From Alistipes sp. (GTDB taxonomy: Bacteria; Bacteroidota; Bacteroidia; Bacteroidales; Rikenellaceae), in contig JAFZHB010000021.1 in the NCBI GenBank assembly GCA_017555105.1, positions 132,414 to 196,413 on the forward strand: a DNA stretch of 64,000 nucleotides, written 5' to 3'. Under the pieces are notes generated by a model. The model ran no database searches and was not told where the DNA came from. It worked only from the letters and a program-made list of their open reading frames with translations. Below are positions 41,054 to 50,894 of the stretch, piece by piece. Position 1 is the first letter of the stretch. Each line of letters starts with the position of its first letter. The position numbers and the translations under genes were made by a program.

Positions 41054-42097
41054 ATGCGCGAACTCCTGTTAGCACCTTTGGCTCTGCTCTATCGTTTGGC
41101 GGTGACTTTTCGTCACCACCTCTTCGATTGGGGTATCTTGAAGAGCGAACGGTTTGATGTGCCGATCATCTGCATCGGAAACATCACGGTCGGGGGTACG
41201 GGTAAGACCCCGATGGCCGAGATGCTGATCGCCTACATGTCGCGTACGCACCGTGTAGCGCTCCTCTCGCGTGGCTATGGCCGTCGCACGAAGGGTTATC
41301 TCGAGGTGGAGTGCGATGCTCACTACCGCGATGTGGGCGATGAGCCGCTGCAGATCAAGCGTAAATTCCCGGAAACGCTGGTTGTGGTGTGCGAGAATCG
41401 TCGCGAGGCCATTCGCCGCATCTGTGCAGAGCATCCCGAAATCACGCTGATTGTGATGGATGACGGCTTCCAGCACCGCTATGTAGAGCCGAAGGTCAAC
41501 ATCGTGATGATCGACTCGACGCGTCCCGTGCAACTCGATAAGATGTTGCCGCTCGGTACGCTGCGCGATCTGCCCGATCAGCTCTATCGCGCCAACTACT
41601 TCGTGGTGACCAAGTGTCCGGCCAAGATGGCGCCGATCGATCGTCGCATCCATCGCAATGTACTCATCAAATACGCCTGCCAGCAGATCTACTTCACGCG
41701 CTTGGAGAACTTTACCCCCCAGGCGGTCTATCCCGAGGAGGTGATCCCCGAGCCGTTGGTGCGTCGCCGCAAGGTGATAGCCCTCTCCGGCATCGGCAAT
41801 CCGGCTCCCTTCCTCTCGACCCTCCACGAGTGGTATGATGTGGTTGAGGAGGTGACCTTGAAGGATCACCATGTCTATCGTGTGAGCGATATGGTGCGTT
41901 TGGAAGGATTATTGCAGCAACATCCCGATGCGGTGATCCTCACCACGGAGAAGGATGCCGTCAAACTCTGTCGCCCGAAGCGTGTGCCGCAGTTGGTGCG
42001 CAGCCGTTTGTATTACATGCCGGTCAATATCTCGTTTATCGAGGATTCGGCAACAGATTTACTCAAAAAACTCGAAGAAGATGTTAAACGAAATTAA
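41054..42097 (+). CDS. lpxK: Tetraacyldisaccharide 4'-kinase
   Basis: A 347-residue inner-membrane-associated kinase that phosphorylates the 4' position of the lipid A precursor. An N-terminal amphipathic/hydrophobic helix ([15 protein letters not shown]) is followed by the P-loop [11 protein letters not shown] at about 43-53. Further blocks are [23 protein letters not shown] and the late TTEKDAVKL. Its stop overlaps the punA start by 17 bases, so translation of the two is probably coupled. First gene of the lpxK-punA-ssb operon. Confidence 0.96.
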   Translation: MRELLLAPLALLYRLAVTFRHHLFDWGILKSERFDVPIICIGNITVGGTGKTPMAEMLIAYMSRTHRVALLSRGYGRRTKGYLEVECDAHYRDVGDEPLQIKRKFPETLVVVCENRREAIRRICAEHPEITLIVMDDGFQHRYVEPKVNIVMIDSTRPVQLDKMLPLGTLRDLPDQLYRANYFVVTKCPAKMAPIDRRIHRNVLIKYACQQIYFTRLENFTPQAVYPEEVIPEPLVRRRKVIALSGIGNPAPFLSTLHEWYDVVEEVTLKDHHVYRVSDMVRLEGLLQQHPDAVILTTEKDAVKLCRPKRVPQLVRSRLYYMPVNISFIEDSATDLLKKLEEDVKRN

Positions 42098-42890
42098 GAA
42101 GACGGCCGCCTGGATTAAAGAGGCGACTGCAGGTTTCACCCCCGAGGTAGGTATTATTCTCGGTACAGGTTTAGGCGATTTTGGCGATAAGATCGAGGCG
42201 GAGCACATTTTGGAGTATAGCTCGATTCCGGGCTTCCCCGTGTCGACCGTTGAGGGACATAAGGGTCGTATGATCTTCGGTCGTATCGAGGGTCGCAAGG
42301 TGGTGGCCATGCAGGGTCGTTTCCACTACTATGAGGGCTACCACATGACGCAGGTGACCTTCCCGGTGCGTGTGATGAAACTGCTCGGCATCGAGTACCT
42401 CTTCGTGTCGAATGCTTCGGGCGGTATCAACACCTCGTTCCGTACGGGCGATCTGATGGTAATCACCGACCACATCAACCTGATGCCTAATCCGCTGATT
42501 GGCCCCAATCTGGCTGAGCTCGGTCCCCGCTTCCCGGATATGCATAACTGCTACGACAAGGAACTGATTGCCAAGGCTACGGCTATTGCCGAGCGCGAGG
42601 GAATCAAGTTGCAGTACGGTGTCTATGTCGGTGGCACGGGTCCGACCTTCGAGACGCAGGCCGAGTATCGCTACTTCAAGGCGATCGGCGGTGATACAGC
42701 CGGTATGTCGACCGTGCCGGAGGTGATCGTGGCGCGCCACATGGGTGTTCCCTGTTTCGGTGTCTCGGTCATCACGAACTGTGGTCTCTCGGATGAACTG
42801 GGTGACCACGAGGATGTACAGCGCCAGGGTAAGAAGGCGGCTGCGAAGATGGAGACGCTCTTCAAGGCAATGATCAAGGAGTTGAAATAA
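42081..42890 (+). CDS. punA: Purine-nucleoside phosphorylase (trimeric, class I)
   Basis: A 269-residue cytosolic salvage enzyme splitting inosine and guanosine to base and (deoxy)ribose-1-phosphate. Family blocks: [12 protein letters not shown] (phosphate loop), [38 protein letters not shown] and the purine-site region near [19 protein letters not shown] 42081 ([11 protein letters not shown]) is clear; the frame upstream overlaps lpxK. Functionally it fits the nucleoside permease at 21468. Confidence 0.96.
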   Translation: MLNEIKKTAAWIKEATAGFTPEVGIILGTGLGDFGDKIEAEHILEYSSIPGFPVSTVEGHKGRMIFGRIEGRKVVAMQGRFHYYEGYHMTQVTFPVRVMKLLGIEYLFVSNASGGINTSFRTGDLMVITDHINLMPNPLIGPNLAELGPRFPDMHNCYDKELIAKATAIAEREGIKLQYGVYVGGTGPTFETQAEYRYFKAIGGDTAGMSTVPEVIVARHMGVPCFGVSVITNCGLSDELGDHEDVQRQGKKAAAKMETLFKAMIKELK

Positions 42891-42906
42891 GAAAAACAGA
42901 TAAGAG

Positions 42907-43407
42907 ATGGTAAACAAAGTGATTCTGGTCGGTAATGTCGGCATGGACCCCGAGGTGCGCGCTACGGAGAGTGGTGCGAAGGTGGCGCGTGTGCGTTTGG
43001 CAACGACCGAGTATTTTCGCGATCGTCAGTCGGGCGAGAACCGCGATCACACCGAGTGGCATACGGTGATCTTGTGGCGCGGTTTGGCCGATGTAGTGGA
43101 TAAGTATGTACGCAAGGGCTCGCAGATCTATGTGGAGGGTCGCCTCCGCACGCGCGAGTGGACCGATCAGCAGGGTAATAAGCGCTATTCGACCGAGATT
43201 CAGGCCGATACGATGAACCTCCTGGGGCGTCGTGGTGACAACCAGGTGGCTGATAATACGGGCACCTATACGGCTGCTCCTGCTGCACAGCCGGCGCAGC
43301 AGCCCTACCAGGCTCCGCAGCAGCAGTACCAGCCCCAGTCGCAGTATCAGGCTCCGCAGTCGGCACCTGCCGTTCCGCAGGAGGATCCGGATGATCTGCC
43401 CTTCTAA
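42907..43407 (+). CDS. ssb: Single-stranded DNA-binding protein
   Basis: A 166-residue protein with an N-terminal OB fold (MVNKVILVGNVGMDPEVR, then EWHTVILWRGLADVVDKYV) and a disordered Gln/Pro-rich linker (repeats of the type QYQPQSQYQAPQ). It ends in the acidic tip DPDDLPF, which recruits replication and repair proteins. Length and layout are standard. It lies 16 bases after punA and ends the operon before the hairpin at 43426. Confidence 0.97.
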   Translation: MVNKVILVGNVGMDPEVRATESGAKVARVRLATTEYFRDRQSGENRDHTEWHTVILWRGLADVVDKYVRKGSQIYVEGRLRTREWTDQQGNKRYSTEIQADTMNLLGRRGDNQVADNTGTYTAAPAAQPAQQPYQAPQQQYQPQSQYQAPQSAPAVPQEDPDDLPF

Positions 43408-43425
43408 GGTTGCGGTCTACGATAG

Positions 43426-43465
43426 AAAACGAGCGCCTTCAACTTTGGTTGAGGGCGCTCGTTTT
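43426..43465. terminator. Bidirectional terminator between ssb and dCMP deaminase genes
   Basis: An 18-bp stem with one G.U (43426-43443 with 43448-43465), loop TTTG, flanked by A- and T-runs, between convergent genes. Confidence 0.9.
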
Positions 43466-43489
43466 GTTTGCGTGTGGCTACCTATTATA

Positions 43490-43921
43490 TTATACACCTT
43501 CGCAGTGTACGCACTCGATGCCGACGCGCTTCAGGAGGTTGATACCCTCCTCCGAGCGGTACTCCTCGGCATAGACCACGCGCTTGATACCTGCCTGGAT
43601 GATCAGCTTCGAGCACTCGATGCAGGGGGCAGCCGTGATGTAGAGGGTCGAGCCATCGCAGTTGTTGGCCGACTTGGCGACCTTCGTAATGGCATTGGCC
43701 TCGGCGTGGAGGACATAGGCTTTTGTCTTGCCCTCCTCGTCCTCGCAGATGTTCTCAAAGCCCGACGGCGTACCGTTGTAGCCATCGGAGATAATCATCT
43801 TATCCTTCACGATCAGTGCTCCCACCTTGCGACGCACGCAGTAGGAGTTCTCGGCCCAGATGCGAGCCATCTTCAAATAGCGAATATCGAGCTGTCGCTG
43901 CTTCTCTTCGGCGTATCCCAT
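43490..43921 (-). CDS. dCMP deaminase family protein
   Basis: A 143-residue zinc deaminase that converts dCMP to dUMP, or a ComEB-like relative. Active-site residues are visible: HAEAN with His72 and Glu74, and PCIECSK with Cys100 and Cys103 as zinc ligands. GYNGTPSGFENI is the typical dCMP deaminase substrate loop. It lies downstream of secA on the same strand, separated by about 115 bases of AT-rich repeat-like sequence. Confidence 0.93.
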   Translation of the reverse strand: MGYAEEKQRQLDIRYLKMARIWAENSYCVRRKVGALIVKDKMIISDGYNGTPSGFENICEDEEGKTKAYVLHAEANAITKVAKSANNCDGSTLYITAAPCIECSKLIIQAGIKRVVYAEEYRSEEGINLLKRVGIECVHCEGV

Positions 43922-44012
43922 ACTTCGTAATTCAAAATTTAGAATTTAGAATTCAAAATGTTTTCATTCAGAAATGCATAATTTTGAATTTTGAATTTTG
44001 CATTTTGAATTT
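43922..44012. repeat. AT-rich palindromic intergenic repeat (ATTCAAAAT family)
   Basis: Repeated units such as AATTCAAAATTTAGAATTTAG on the left are mirrored by AATTTTGAATTTTGAATTTTG on the right, giving an imperfect inverted repeat. The same vocabulary occurs at 21011-21046 and 54523-54602. It has no coding potential. Confidence 0.55.
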
Positions 44013-44047
44013 AAGGAATGTGGTGGCTGTGGGCCACTACATTCCTT
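44013..44047 (-). terminator. Hairpin spanning the secA stop codon
   Basis: A 15-bp stem with one mismatch or wobble (44013-44027 with 44033-44047) includes the last codons and TAG of secA. No good T-run follows on the minus strand, so termination is uncertain; it may stabilise the 3' end. Confidence 0.35.
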
Positions 44048-47000
44048 TTCCGTGGCACTGCTTGTACTTCTTGCCCGAACCGCAAGGACAGGGGTCGTTG
44101 CGGCCAATCTTCTTCTCCACATGCATCGGCATCGGCTTCTGCTTCTCGCCCTGACCGGCCTGCGCAGCAGCCTGCGTGCGCGAAGCCTGCAGCTTGTTCA
44201 CATCGACCTTGGCACGGTGCTGACGAGCCGGAGCATCGTTGCGCTGGTTGTCTACCGGGACATAGGCCTTGCAGAGGATGGCCAGCGTGTCGCGGTTGAC
44301 CTTCGTGAGCATCTTCTGGAAGAGACCAAACGATTCGAATTTGTAGATCAAGAGCGGGTCCTTCTGCTCGTAGGTGGCGTTCTGTACGCTCTGGCGCAGG
44401 TCGTCCATTTCGCGCAGGTGCTCGCGCCAAGCGTCGTCGATCGTGGTGAACATCACGATCTTCGAGAAGACGCGGAAGATCTCGGCCTCGTTCGTATCCT
44501 TACACTTCTGGAGGTTTACCGGAACATTGTAGCCCAAGTGACCGTTCGTGATTGGGAAGAACATATTCGAGTCAAGCTGATCCTTGCGATCCTCATAAAC
44601 ACGCTCCATGACGGGGCGTACGGTCTCGGCTACAGCCTTGGCGCGGCGCGTGTAGTGTGCCTTCACATCGGCTACCACCCACTCCACCAGCTCGTGGTGC
44701 TTCGCGTTGCTGTAAGCTGCCGCATCGAACGAGGGCTCAACAGCCACCTCGCGGATCAATTCAAACTTGAAATCCTCGAACTCAACACCCTCGTGCGTCT
44801 CGACGAAGTTCTCGGCGAAGTCGTACATGATGTTGTTCAGGTCGATCTCGATGCGCTCGCCATAGAGAGCATTGCGACGGCGTGCGTAGATCACCTCGCG
44901 CTGCGAGTTCATCACATCGTCATACTCCAGCAGGCGCTTACGCGTACCAAAGTGGTTCTCCTCGACCTTCTTCTGGGCGCGCTCGATGGCGCTCGTCATC
45001 AGACCGGCCTGAATCACCTCGCCCTCCTGATGACCCATGCGGTCCATCATCGTGGCGATGCGGTTCGAACCAAACAGACGCAGCAGGTCATCCTCCAGCG
45101 AGACGAAGAACTGCGACGAACCCGGGTCACCCTGACGACCCGAACGACCGCGCAACTGACGGTCTACGCGACGGCTCTCATGGCGCTCCGTACCGATGAT
45201 GGCTAGACCGCCGGCCTCCTTCACCTCGGCCGAGAGCTTGATATCGGTACCACGACCGGCCATGTTCGTGGCGATGGTTACCTGACCCGAGCGACCCGCC
45301 TCGGCGACTACCTGAGCCTCCAGGGCGTGCTGCTTGGCGTTGAGGACATTGTGCTTGATGCCGCGCATCTTGAGCATGCGGCTCAGTACCTCCGAGATCT
45401 CTACCGAGGTGGTACCCACCAGTACCGGGCGACCGGCCTCCACGAGGCGTACTACCTCGTCGATCACGGCGTTATACTTCTCGCGCTTGGTCTTGTATAC
45501 CAGATCCTCACGATCCTGACGCAGGATGGGGCGGTTAGTCGGGATCACCACCACATCGAGCTTGTAGATGCTCCAGAACTCCGATGCCTCCGTCTCGGCC
45601 GTACCGGTCATACCGGCCAGTTTGTGGTACATACGGAAGTAGTTCTGCAGGGTGATCGTAGCGAAGGTCTGCGTAGCAGCCTCCACCTTTACGCGCTCCT
45701 TGGCCTCGATGGCCTGGTGCAGACCATCCGAGTAGCGGCGACCCTCCAGGATACGACCCGTCTGCTCATCGACGATCTTCACCTTGTTGTCCATCACTAC
45801 ATACTCGATATCCTTCTCGAACATGGCATAGGCCTTCAAGAGCTGGTGGACGGTGTGTACGCGCTCCGACTTGATCGAGTACTCGTTGATCATCGCATCG
45901 CGCTTCTGGGCGCGCTCCTCAGCCGAGAGGTCGCTCTTCTCGAGCTCGGCAACCTCCGAACCGATGTCGGGCAAAACGAAGAAGCCCTCCTCCTGGAAGT
46001 AGGCCGAGAGTGCCTCGTGACCCTTGTCAGTCAGCTCGACCGTGTTCATCTTCTCGTCGATGACAAAGTAGAGTTCGTCGGTGATCTCGTGCATGCGGCG
46101 GTTGTTATCCTGCATGAAGAGGTTCTCGGTCTTCTGCATGAGCACCTTGATGCCCTGCTCCGAGAGGTATTTGATCAGCGGCTTATATTTCGGGAGACCC
46201 TTGTGTGTGCGGTAGAGCTTCACACCACCATCGACCTCGTTGCCCTCCGAGATCAGGCGACGCGACTCGGCCAAGAGGCTCGTGACGAGATTCTTCTGCA
46301 GGTTGTAGAGATGCTCGATGGCGGGACGATACTCCTCGAAGAGCTGATCCTCGCCCTTCGGCACGGGACCGGAGATGATCAGCGGCGTACGGGCGTCGTC
46401 GATCAACACCGAGTCCACCTCGTCGACAATGGCGAAGTGGTGCTTGCGCTGTACCAGGTCGGCGGGCGACGAGGCCATGTTGTCGCGCAGGTAGTCGAAG
46501 CCGTACTCGTTGTTCGTACCGAAGGTGATGTCGGCCATGTAGGCACGACGACGCGCCTCGGAGTTCGGCTGCGTGTCGTCGATGCAGGCTACCGACAGGC
46601 CGTGGAACTGGTACATCGGACCCATCCACTCCGAGTCTCGCTTGGCGAGGTAGTTGTTCACCGTCACGACATGCACACCCTTGCGAGCAAGTGCGTTGAG
46701 GAAGACGGGAAGCGTAGCAACAAGCGTCTTACCCTCACCCGTAGCCATCTCGGCGATCTTACCCTTGTGCAGTACGACACCACCAAAGAGCTGCACATCG
46801 TAGTGCACCATATCCCATTTCAGGTCGTTACCGCCGGCGATCCAGTGGTTCTGATAGATGGCCTTATCGCCCTCGATCGTCACGAACTCCTTCTCGGCCG
46901 CCAGGTTGCGGTCGAACTCGTTGGCCGTAACAACGATCGTATCGTTCTGAGCAAAGCGGCGGGCCGTGTCCTTCATGATGGCGAAGGCCTCGGGCAGGAT

Positions 47001-47324
47001 CTCGTCGAGCACCTGCTCGATCTTCTCGTCAATGAGCTTGGTGAGCGAGTCGATCTCCTTCGAGAGTTTCTCCTTGACCGAGAGCTCCGTCTCGGGCTTC
47101 TCGAGCTCGGCCTTCAGGGTCAGGATGCGCTGCTCGTCCTCAGCGATGAAGTCGGCGATGCGCTTTTTGAGCGCCTCGCTGCGAGCGCGCAACTCATCGT
47201 TCGAGAGCTGCTCGATGGTGGGGTAGATGGCCTTGACCTTCTGAATGTAAGGCTCGATCTCTTTGCGGTCCTTATCGGCCTTTGAACCGAAGAAGAACTT
47301 GATTAAACCGGCAAGAATATCCAT
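44037..47324 (-). CDS. secA: Preprotein translocase subunit SecA
   Basis: A 1095-residue motor ATPase that drives proteins through SecYEG. Walker A is [11 protein letters not shown] and Walker B contains [15 protein letters not shown]. Preprotein-crosslinking, helical-scaffold and second nucleotide-binding domains follow ([12 protein letters not shown]). The C-terminal zinc motif [14 protein letters not shown] is at the end. The length exceeds E. coli SecA because of insertions usual in Bacteroidetes. Own promoter at 47365-47372. Confidence 0.98.
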   Translation of the reverse strand: MDILAGLIKFFFGSKADKDRKEIEPYIQKVKAIYPTIEQLSNDELRARSEALKKRIADFIAEDEQRILTLKAELEKPETELSVKEKLSKEIDSLTKLIDEKIEQVLDEILPEAFAIMKDTARRFAQNDTIVVTANEFDRNLAAEKEFVTIEGDKAIYQNHWIAGGNDLKWDMVHYDVQLFGGVVLHKGKIAEMATGEGKTLVATLPVFLNALARKGVHVVTVNNYLAKRDSEWMGPMYQFHGLSVACIDDTQPNSEARRRAYMADITFGTNNEYGFDYLRDNMASSPADLVQRKHHFAIVDEVDSVLIDDARTPLIISGPVPKGEDQLFEEYRPAIEHLYNLQKNLVTSLLAESRRLISEGNEVDGGVKLYRTHKGLPKYKPLIKYLSEQGIKVLMQKTENLFMQDNNRRMHEITDELYFVIDEKMNTVELTDKGHEALSAYFQEEGFFVLPDIGSEVAELEKSDLSAEERAQKRDAMINEYSIKSERVHTVHQLLKAYAMFEKDIEYVVMDNKVKIVDEQTGRILEGRRYSDGLHQAIEAKERVKVEAATQTFATITLQNYFRMYHKLAGMTGTAETEASEFWSIYKLDVVVIPTNRPILRQDREDLVYKTKREKYNAVIDEVVRLVEAGRPVLVGTTSVEISEVLSRMLKMRGIKHNVLNAKQHALEAQVVAEAGRSGQVTIATNMAGRGTDIKLSAEVKEAGGLAIIGTERHESRRVDRQLRGRSGRQGDPGSSQFFVSLEDDLLRLFGSNRIATMMDRMGHQEGEVIQAGLMTSAIERAQKKVEENHFGTRKRLLEYDDVMNSQREVIYARRRNALYGERIEIDLNNIMYDFAENFVETHEGVEFEDFKFELIREVAVEPSFDAAAYSNAKHHELVEWVVADVKAHYTRRAKAVAETVRPVMERVYEDRKDQLDSNMFFPITNGHLGYNVPVNLQKCKDTNEAEIFRVFSKIVMFTTIDDAWREHLREMDDLRQSVQNATYEQKDPLLIYKFESFGLFQKMLTKVNRDTLAILCKAYVPVDNQRNDAPARQHRAKVDVNKLQASRTQAAAQAGQGEKQKPMPMHVEKKIGRNDPCPCGSGKKYKQCHGKGM

Positions 47325-47364
47325 AGTCTTTTCTGTGTTTTTTGCGTTGTGTAGATAAATCCTT

Positions 47365-47372
47365 CAAAGGTA
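47365..47372 (-). promoter_or_regulatory. -7 box for secA
   Basis: TACCTTTG on the minus strand, 40 bases before the secA ATG. Confidence 0.65.
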
Positions 47373-47387
47373 CACTTTTTCTTTCAG

Positions 47388-47422
47388 AAAAACAAAAGAA
47401 AATCCGCCTTCGGGGGCGGATT
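47388..47422 (-). terminator. Terminator of the phosphatase-sufE-sufT-DUF2851 operon
   Basis: An 8-bp stem AATCCGCC/GGCGGATT (47401-47408 with 47415-47422), followed on the minus strand by TTTTCTTTTGTTTTT. Confidence 0.75.
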
Positions 47423-47459
47423 GGTTGGTTTTTACGCTTTGAACATCAGGCGGCAGCCG

Positions 47460-48413
47460 TTAGCGGGCAAGTTCGCGCACCATGCGACGGGCTACGGGGC
47501 ACGACTCGCACCGCTGCACAAGGCAGTATTCGGTGATGAGTTGCAGCAGGGCTTGCGACTCGAAGGCGTCACGCAGACGAACGCCCTCACGCTGCCAAAG
47601 GCGCATGTAACGGTTCTCCTCGGCGGGGAGTTTTTCGAGCAACATCAGTGCACGATCGCGCAGCTCCTCGCGTCCGGTGAGCGATCCGTAGGCAAACTGC
47701 AACATCGCCACGAGGTTGATACCCAGCACATGCGCCTTGAATCGGCCGAGTCGTTTGGGGTGATCGTCGGCCTGGTTGGCCGGGGTGTAGTGCGTGCGCC
47801 AATAGTTGTTGGTCTCGATGCAGAAGAGTCGCTGGACGGAGCGTTCGTCACGGCACTCCAGTACGCGGTCCATCAGGAACTCATCCTGCTGGAAGAATTC
47901 GGCTGCTTGAGCCAGGCGCAGGATCGGATGGTTGGCCGGCCGCACCTCGTGCAGTACCCAGGCGTTGCTCTCCATCGGTTGGAGGTTATATTTGGCGGCG
48001 AGGTGGCGATACTCGTCCGTGAGTCGCTCGGTGTAGCTGTCCTTCGGATAGAGTGAGAGTAATCCCGAAGTGCCAATGAGCATCGTCTCGATGGCGTGGG
48101 GTGTAAGGCGTTCGCGCAGCAGGTAACGATAGGGAACACGACGCGCCAGATCGAGGTAGGCCTCCTGGTTTTGGCGGTCGCCTAAGGTGCGGAAGTAGAG
48201 TAGGTAGAAGGTTTGATTCCAATTCTCTGCCGCCTCGCGGTAGAGGCCCGAAACCAACTGCATCTTGCGCTCCAGGCGCTCGAAGAGGAGCTTCGAACAG
48301 AGCTCCGTGCGGTGGAGCGGATCGAGCGACGCGAGGTAGCCGCCGCAGGCCATTGTTCCGGCCTCGGCGCCCGCTATTAGGCGGTTGATTAACTCCTTTT
48401 CGCGCGGTTGCAT
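47460..48413 (-). CDS. DUF2851-like protein lacking the usual N-terminal part
   Basis: A 317-residue protein matching, as I recall the family, the C-terminal two thirds of DUF2851: WNQTFYLLYFRTLGDRQNQE, then TSGLLSLYPKDSY, RPANHPILRLAQAA, and the C-terminal YCLVQRCESCPVARR with three clustered Cys. Full-length members are longer and have an N-terminal block containing NTDAGPDF and VEIH motifs, which is absent here; the gene starts 23 bases after sufT, so no room remains for it. Function unknown. Last gene of the operon. Confidence 0.7.
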   Translation of the reverse strand: MQPREKELINRLIAGAEAGTMACGGYLASLDPLHRTELCSKLLFERLERKMQLVSGLYREAAENWNQTFYLLYFRTLGDRQNQEAYLDLARRVPYRYLLRERLTPHAIETMLIGTSGLLSLYPKDSYTERLTDEYRHLAAKYNLQPMESNAWVLHEVRPANHPILRLAQAAEFFQQDEFLMDRVLECRDERSVQRLFCIETNNYWRTHYTPANQADDHPKRLGRFKAHVLGINLVAMLQFAYGSLTGREELRDRALMLLEKLPAEENRYMRLWQREGVRLRDAFESQALLQLITEYCLVQRCESCPVARRMVRELAR

Positions 48414-48436
48414 GGCAGGGATGAGGGGTGAGTGAA

Positions 48437-48757
48437 TTAGAGCAGGTTAAGCTCCAGCAGCGCCTCCTCGCTCATCATGCTCTTGTCCCATACCGGCTCG
48501 AAGGTCAGGATTACATTGACGCGATCCACCCCCTTGACCTTGCCCACCTGCTGGTTGACATCCTCCACCAGCATATCCGCCATCGGACAGTTCGGTGCGG
48601 TGAGCGTCATGCGGATATTCGCCTCGCGCTCGGGCGTGTAATCGATCTCGTAGATCAGCCCCAGGTCGTAGATATTGACCGGGATTTCGGGGTCGTAGAT
48701 GTTTTTCAGCGTAAGGACGATATCCTTCTCGACCGACAGAATCTCTTCAGGTGTCAT
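48437..48757 (-). CDS. SufT/MIP18 (DUF59) family Fe-S assembly factor
   Basis: A 106-residue DUF59 protein: NIYDPEIPVNIYDLGLIY at 19-36 and TLTAPNCPMADMLVEDV, which carries the conserved Cys57. Family members help mature Fe-S proteins, and its neighbour here is sufE. It lies 15 bases after sufE and 23 before the DUF2851-like gene. Confidence 0.92.
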   Translation of the reverse strand: MTPEEILSVEKDIVLTLKNIYDPEIPVNIYDLGLIYEIDYTPEREANIRMTLTAPNCPMADMLVEDVNQQVGKVKGVDRVNVILTFEPVWDKSMMSEEALLELNLL

Positions 48758-48772
48758 CTTCGTGTGGGGCTT

Positions 48773-49183
48773 TTATTGGTTGGCGTAAGCAAGGGCGTAG
48801 AGGCGCATCTGCTTGATCATCGAGAGCAGACCGTTGGCGCGCGTGGGCGAGAGGTTGGCCTGCAGACCGATCGCCTCGATGAAGTAGAGCTCCGTGTCGA
48901 GCACCTCCTGCGGCGTGCGCCCATTCAGCACGCGGATCAGCAGGGCGATGATGCCCTTCGTGATGATGGCATCGCTATCGGCAGCGTAGAAGATCTTCCC
49001 CTCGTCGAGGCGGGCATCTACCCATACGCGCGACTGGCAGCCGCTGATGAGATACTCCTCGGTGCGGTGCGCAGAGTCGATCGCCGGCAGCGTGTCGGAG
49101 AGCGAGATCAAGTAGTCGTATTTGTCGAGCCAATCATCAAAGATCGAGAACTCCTCGATGATGGCCTCCTGTATTTTGTCCAT
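48773..49183 (-). CDS. sufE: SufE family cysteine desulfuration protein
   Basis: A 136-residue protein that accepts persulfide sulfur from the cysteine desulfurase SufS and passes it to the SufB scaffold. The acceptor Cys49 is in YLISGCQSRVW, the SufE signature. Other family blocks are DAIITKGIIALLIRVLNG and LSPTRANGLLSMI. It sits 21 bases after the phosphatase-superfamily gene; the main suf operon is not in the window. Confidence 0.95.
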   Translation of the reverse strand: MDKIQEAIIEEFSIFDDWLDKYDYLISLSDTLPAIDSAHRTEEYLISGCQSRVWVDARLDEGKIFYAADSDAIITKGIIALLIRVLNGRTPQEVLDTELYFIEAIGLQANLSPTRANGLLSMIKQMRLYALAYANQ

Positions 49184-49204
49184 GTGTTATTTAAAAGTCT
49201 ATTA

Positions 49205-50761
49205 TTAGTCAATAATTTCAGTCAGGGGTTTGCCCTCGGCAGCCTCCGGATCGCTGATCCCCATCAGACGAGCCAGCGTGGGAGCCAAAGCCGTGAGGTC
49301 GATCGTGCGGTCGATGCGCTGTGCAGAGAACTGCGAGCCGTAGATGATCAGCGGCACGCGGCTGTCGTAGCCATACATCGACCCGCTGAGCGAGCGAATA
49401 CCCTCGCGCTCCTCGATCACACCGGGCAGCAGGTTCAGCTCCACATCGCCCGAACGACGCGGGTAGTAGCTGTTCTGCATGCGGCGGGCGTAGCCATCGC
49501 CAAAGTAGGTGGAGCGCAGCGCCGATCCTGAGAGGGCGTGTGATACGCCCGAGAATTGGAGTGCAAAGGTGCTCAGCTCATTCTGCACGGAGGCCAGGTC
49601 GAGGTTGCGCTCGTAGATCAGGTCGTGGTCTAAGTAGAGCGATCCGTTGCGGTAGCCCAAAACCCAGCTGCCAATGCCGTAGCGGGCGTTGAGGAATCCG
49701 TTGGCGATGACGCGGAACTGCATCACGCGGAAACGCTCGTGATCCTCGCCGGCCAGGTCGTACGAGGCGCTTGTGCCGTGATCCGAGGTGAGGACCACGA
49801 CCACCTTGTCGGCACCAATCTCTGTGTCGAGGTAGCTGAACAGCTCGGCCAAATCACGGTCGAGGCGGTAGTACATATCCTCCACTTCGACCGACTCAGG
49901 GCCGTAGATCTCGTGCAGGTGGCGCGAGGCGTCGAGGCAGATGTTCAAGAGGTCGGGGTGCTCATCGCGACCCAGCTCGAGGCGCGAGATCGCCTGCTTG
50001 GCGAAGCCGAGCACAGCACTGTTGCCGCCCGGAGTGTAGCGCAGGCGCTCGATGTAACTGCGTGGGGTGATGCGCGTCTCGCCTGTCTTGGTTGTGCCGC
50101 GCTTGGGATCTACCACGATGCGGATATCCGAGTAGCGGGTGTTGCGATACGACTTCGGGTCGAGCAGTTGCTTCCAGGAGGGGAGCAGGTAGCCGATGTT
50201 CTGACCCTCGCGGTTGAGCGAAGCGACCCACGGCAGGGGCGTGTGCGTGTAGTAGTAGGAGGTGGTCCACTCGGCCAGCTGGGGATCGATCCAGTAGATG
50301 TGCCCCGTGCGACCACCCAGCGTGATGGCCGACTGCGCCTCCATAGCCAGCGTAATGGCGCGGCTCTCGGGGCTCTGGCGTAGAAGTGTCTCGGCCAGCG
50401 TGGAGGCGATCAGGTTGTAGCCACCCTCGCCGCGAATGCCGTCGGTGAGTTGTACGGGGAGCTTCGTGGTGTAGTCGTACCACGAGTCGCCTACTACGCC
50501 GTGCATCGAGGGCTGCGCACCCGTGGAGAGGGTGGTTAGCGTGGTCGGCGTCAGCGTCTGGCGGAAGTCGTAGGTGGCCTCCGTGTAGTGGATGCCTCCA
50601 CTGAGCAAGCGGTTTAGGCCGCCCTCGGTATAGTTTGCGGCGTAGCGCTCGAGATCACCTGCACGCATCGAACTTACGACGATCTGTACGACGAGTCGAG
50701 GCGTTTCTGCTGCGGCCGAGGTGGCGAGCGTAAGTAGCAATATGGTTAAGATGCGTTTCAT
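49205..50761 (-). CDS. Exported alkaline-phosphatase-superfamily protein (PafA/PglZ-like), atypical nucleophile motif
   Basis: A 518-residue exported protein, signal peptide MKRILTILLLTLATSAAA. Superfamily features include VVQIVVSSMRAGDLERY, TLSTGAQPSMHGVVGDSWYD, a metal-binding VVVLTSDHGTSAS block and LNICLDASRHLHEIYGPES. In PafA-type enzymes the nucleophile region reads like T-T-GPGHA-S-IYTG followed by an Asn. Here it is QTLTPTTLTTLSTG followed by GD, so the His and Asn are replaced. It may have altered specificity or be inactive. Start 50761 coincides with the signal peptide; promoter at 50789. Confidence 0.8.
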   Translation of the reverse strand: MKRILTILLLTLATSAAAETPRLVVQIVVSSMRAGDLERYAANYTEGGLNRLLSGGIHYTEATYDFRQTLTPTTLTTLSTGAQPSMHGVVGDSWYDYTTKLPVQLTDGIRGEGGYNLIASTLAETLLRQSPESRAITLAMEAQSAITLGGRTGHIYWIDPQLAEWTTSYYYTHTPLPWVASLNREGQNIGYLLPSWKQLLDPKSYRNTRYSDIRIVVDPKRGTTKTGETRITPRSYIERLRYTPGGNSAVLGFAKQAISRLELGRDEHPDLLNICLDASRHLHEIYGPESVEVEDMYYRLDRDLAELFSYLDTEIGADKVVVVLTSDHGTSASYDLAGEDHERFRVMQFRVIANGFLNARYGIGSWVLGYRNGSLYLDHDLIYERNLDLASVQNELSTFALQFSGVSHALSGSALRSTYFGDGYARRMQNSYYPRRSGDVELNLLPGVIEEREGIRSLSGSMYGYDSRVPLIIYGSQFSAQRIDRTIDLTALAPTLARLMGISDPEAAEGKPLTEIID

Positions 50762-50788
50762 TCGAAATGAACAGGTTGGTTCAACTGA

Positions 50789-50796
50789 CAAAGATA
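50789..50796 (-). promoter_or_regulatory. -7 box for the phosphatase-sufE-sufT operon
   Basis: TATCTTTG on the minus strand, 27 bases before the ATG at 50761. Confidence 0.65.
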
Positions 50797-50894
50797 CGAA
50801 ATCTTCCCTTAAAATACTCGATCAGTTCGAAAATAAAATGAATTGACCGAGTGGGGGGGCGCTTCTTGCTGTGTGCGCGTTGTGGTTCGCTCTG

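Noticed and set aside
45327-47285. 652-codon open frame antisense to secA
   Set aside because: secA is certain on the other strand; the antisense product has low complexity typical of shadow frames and no motif.
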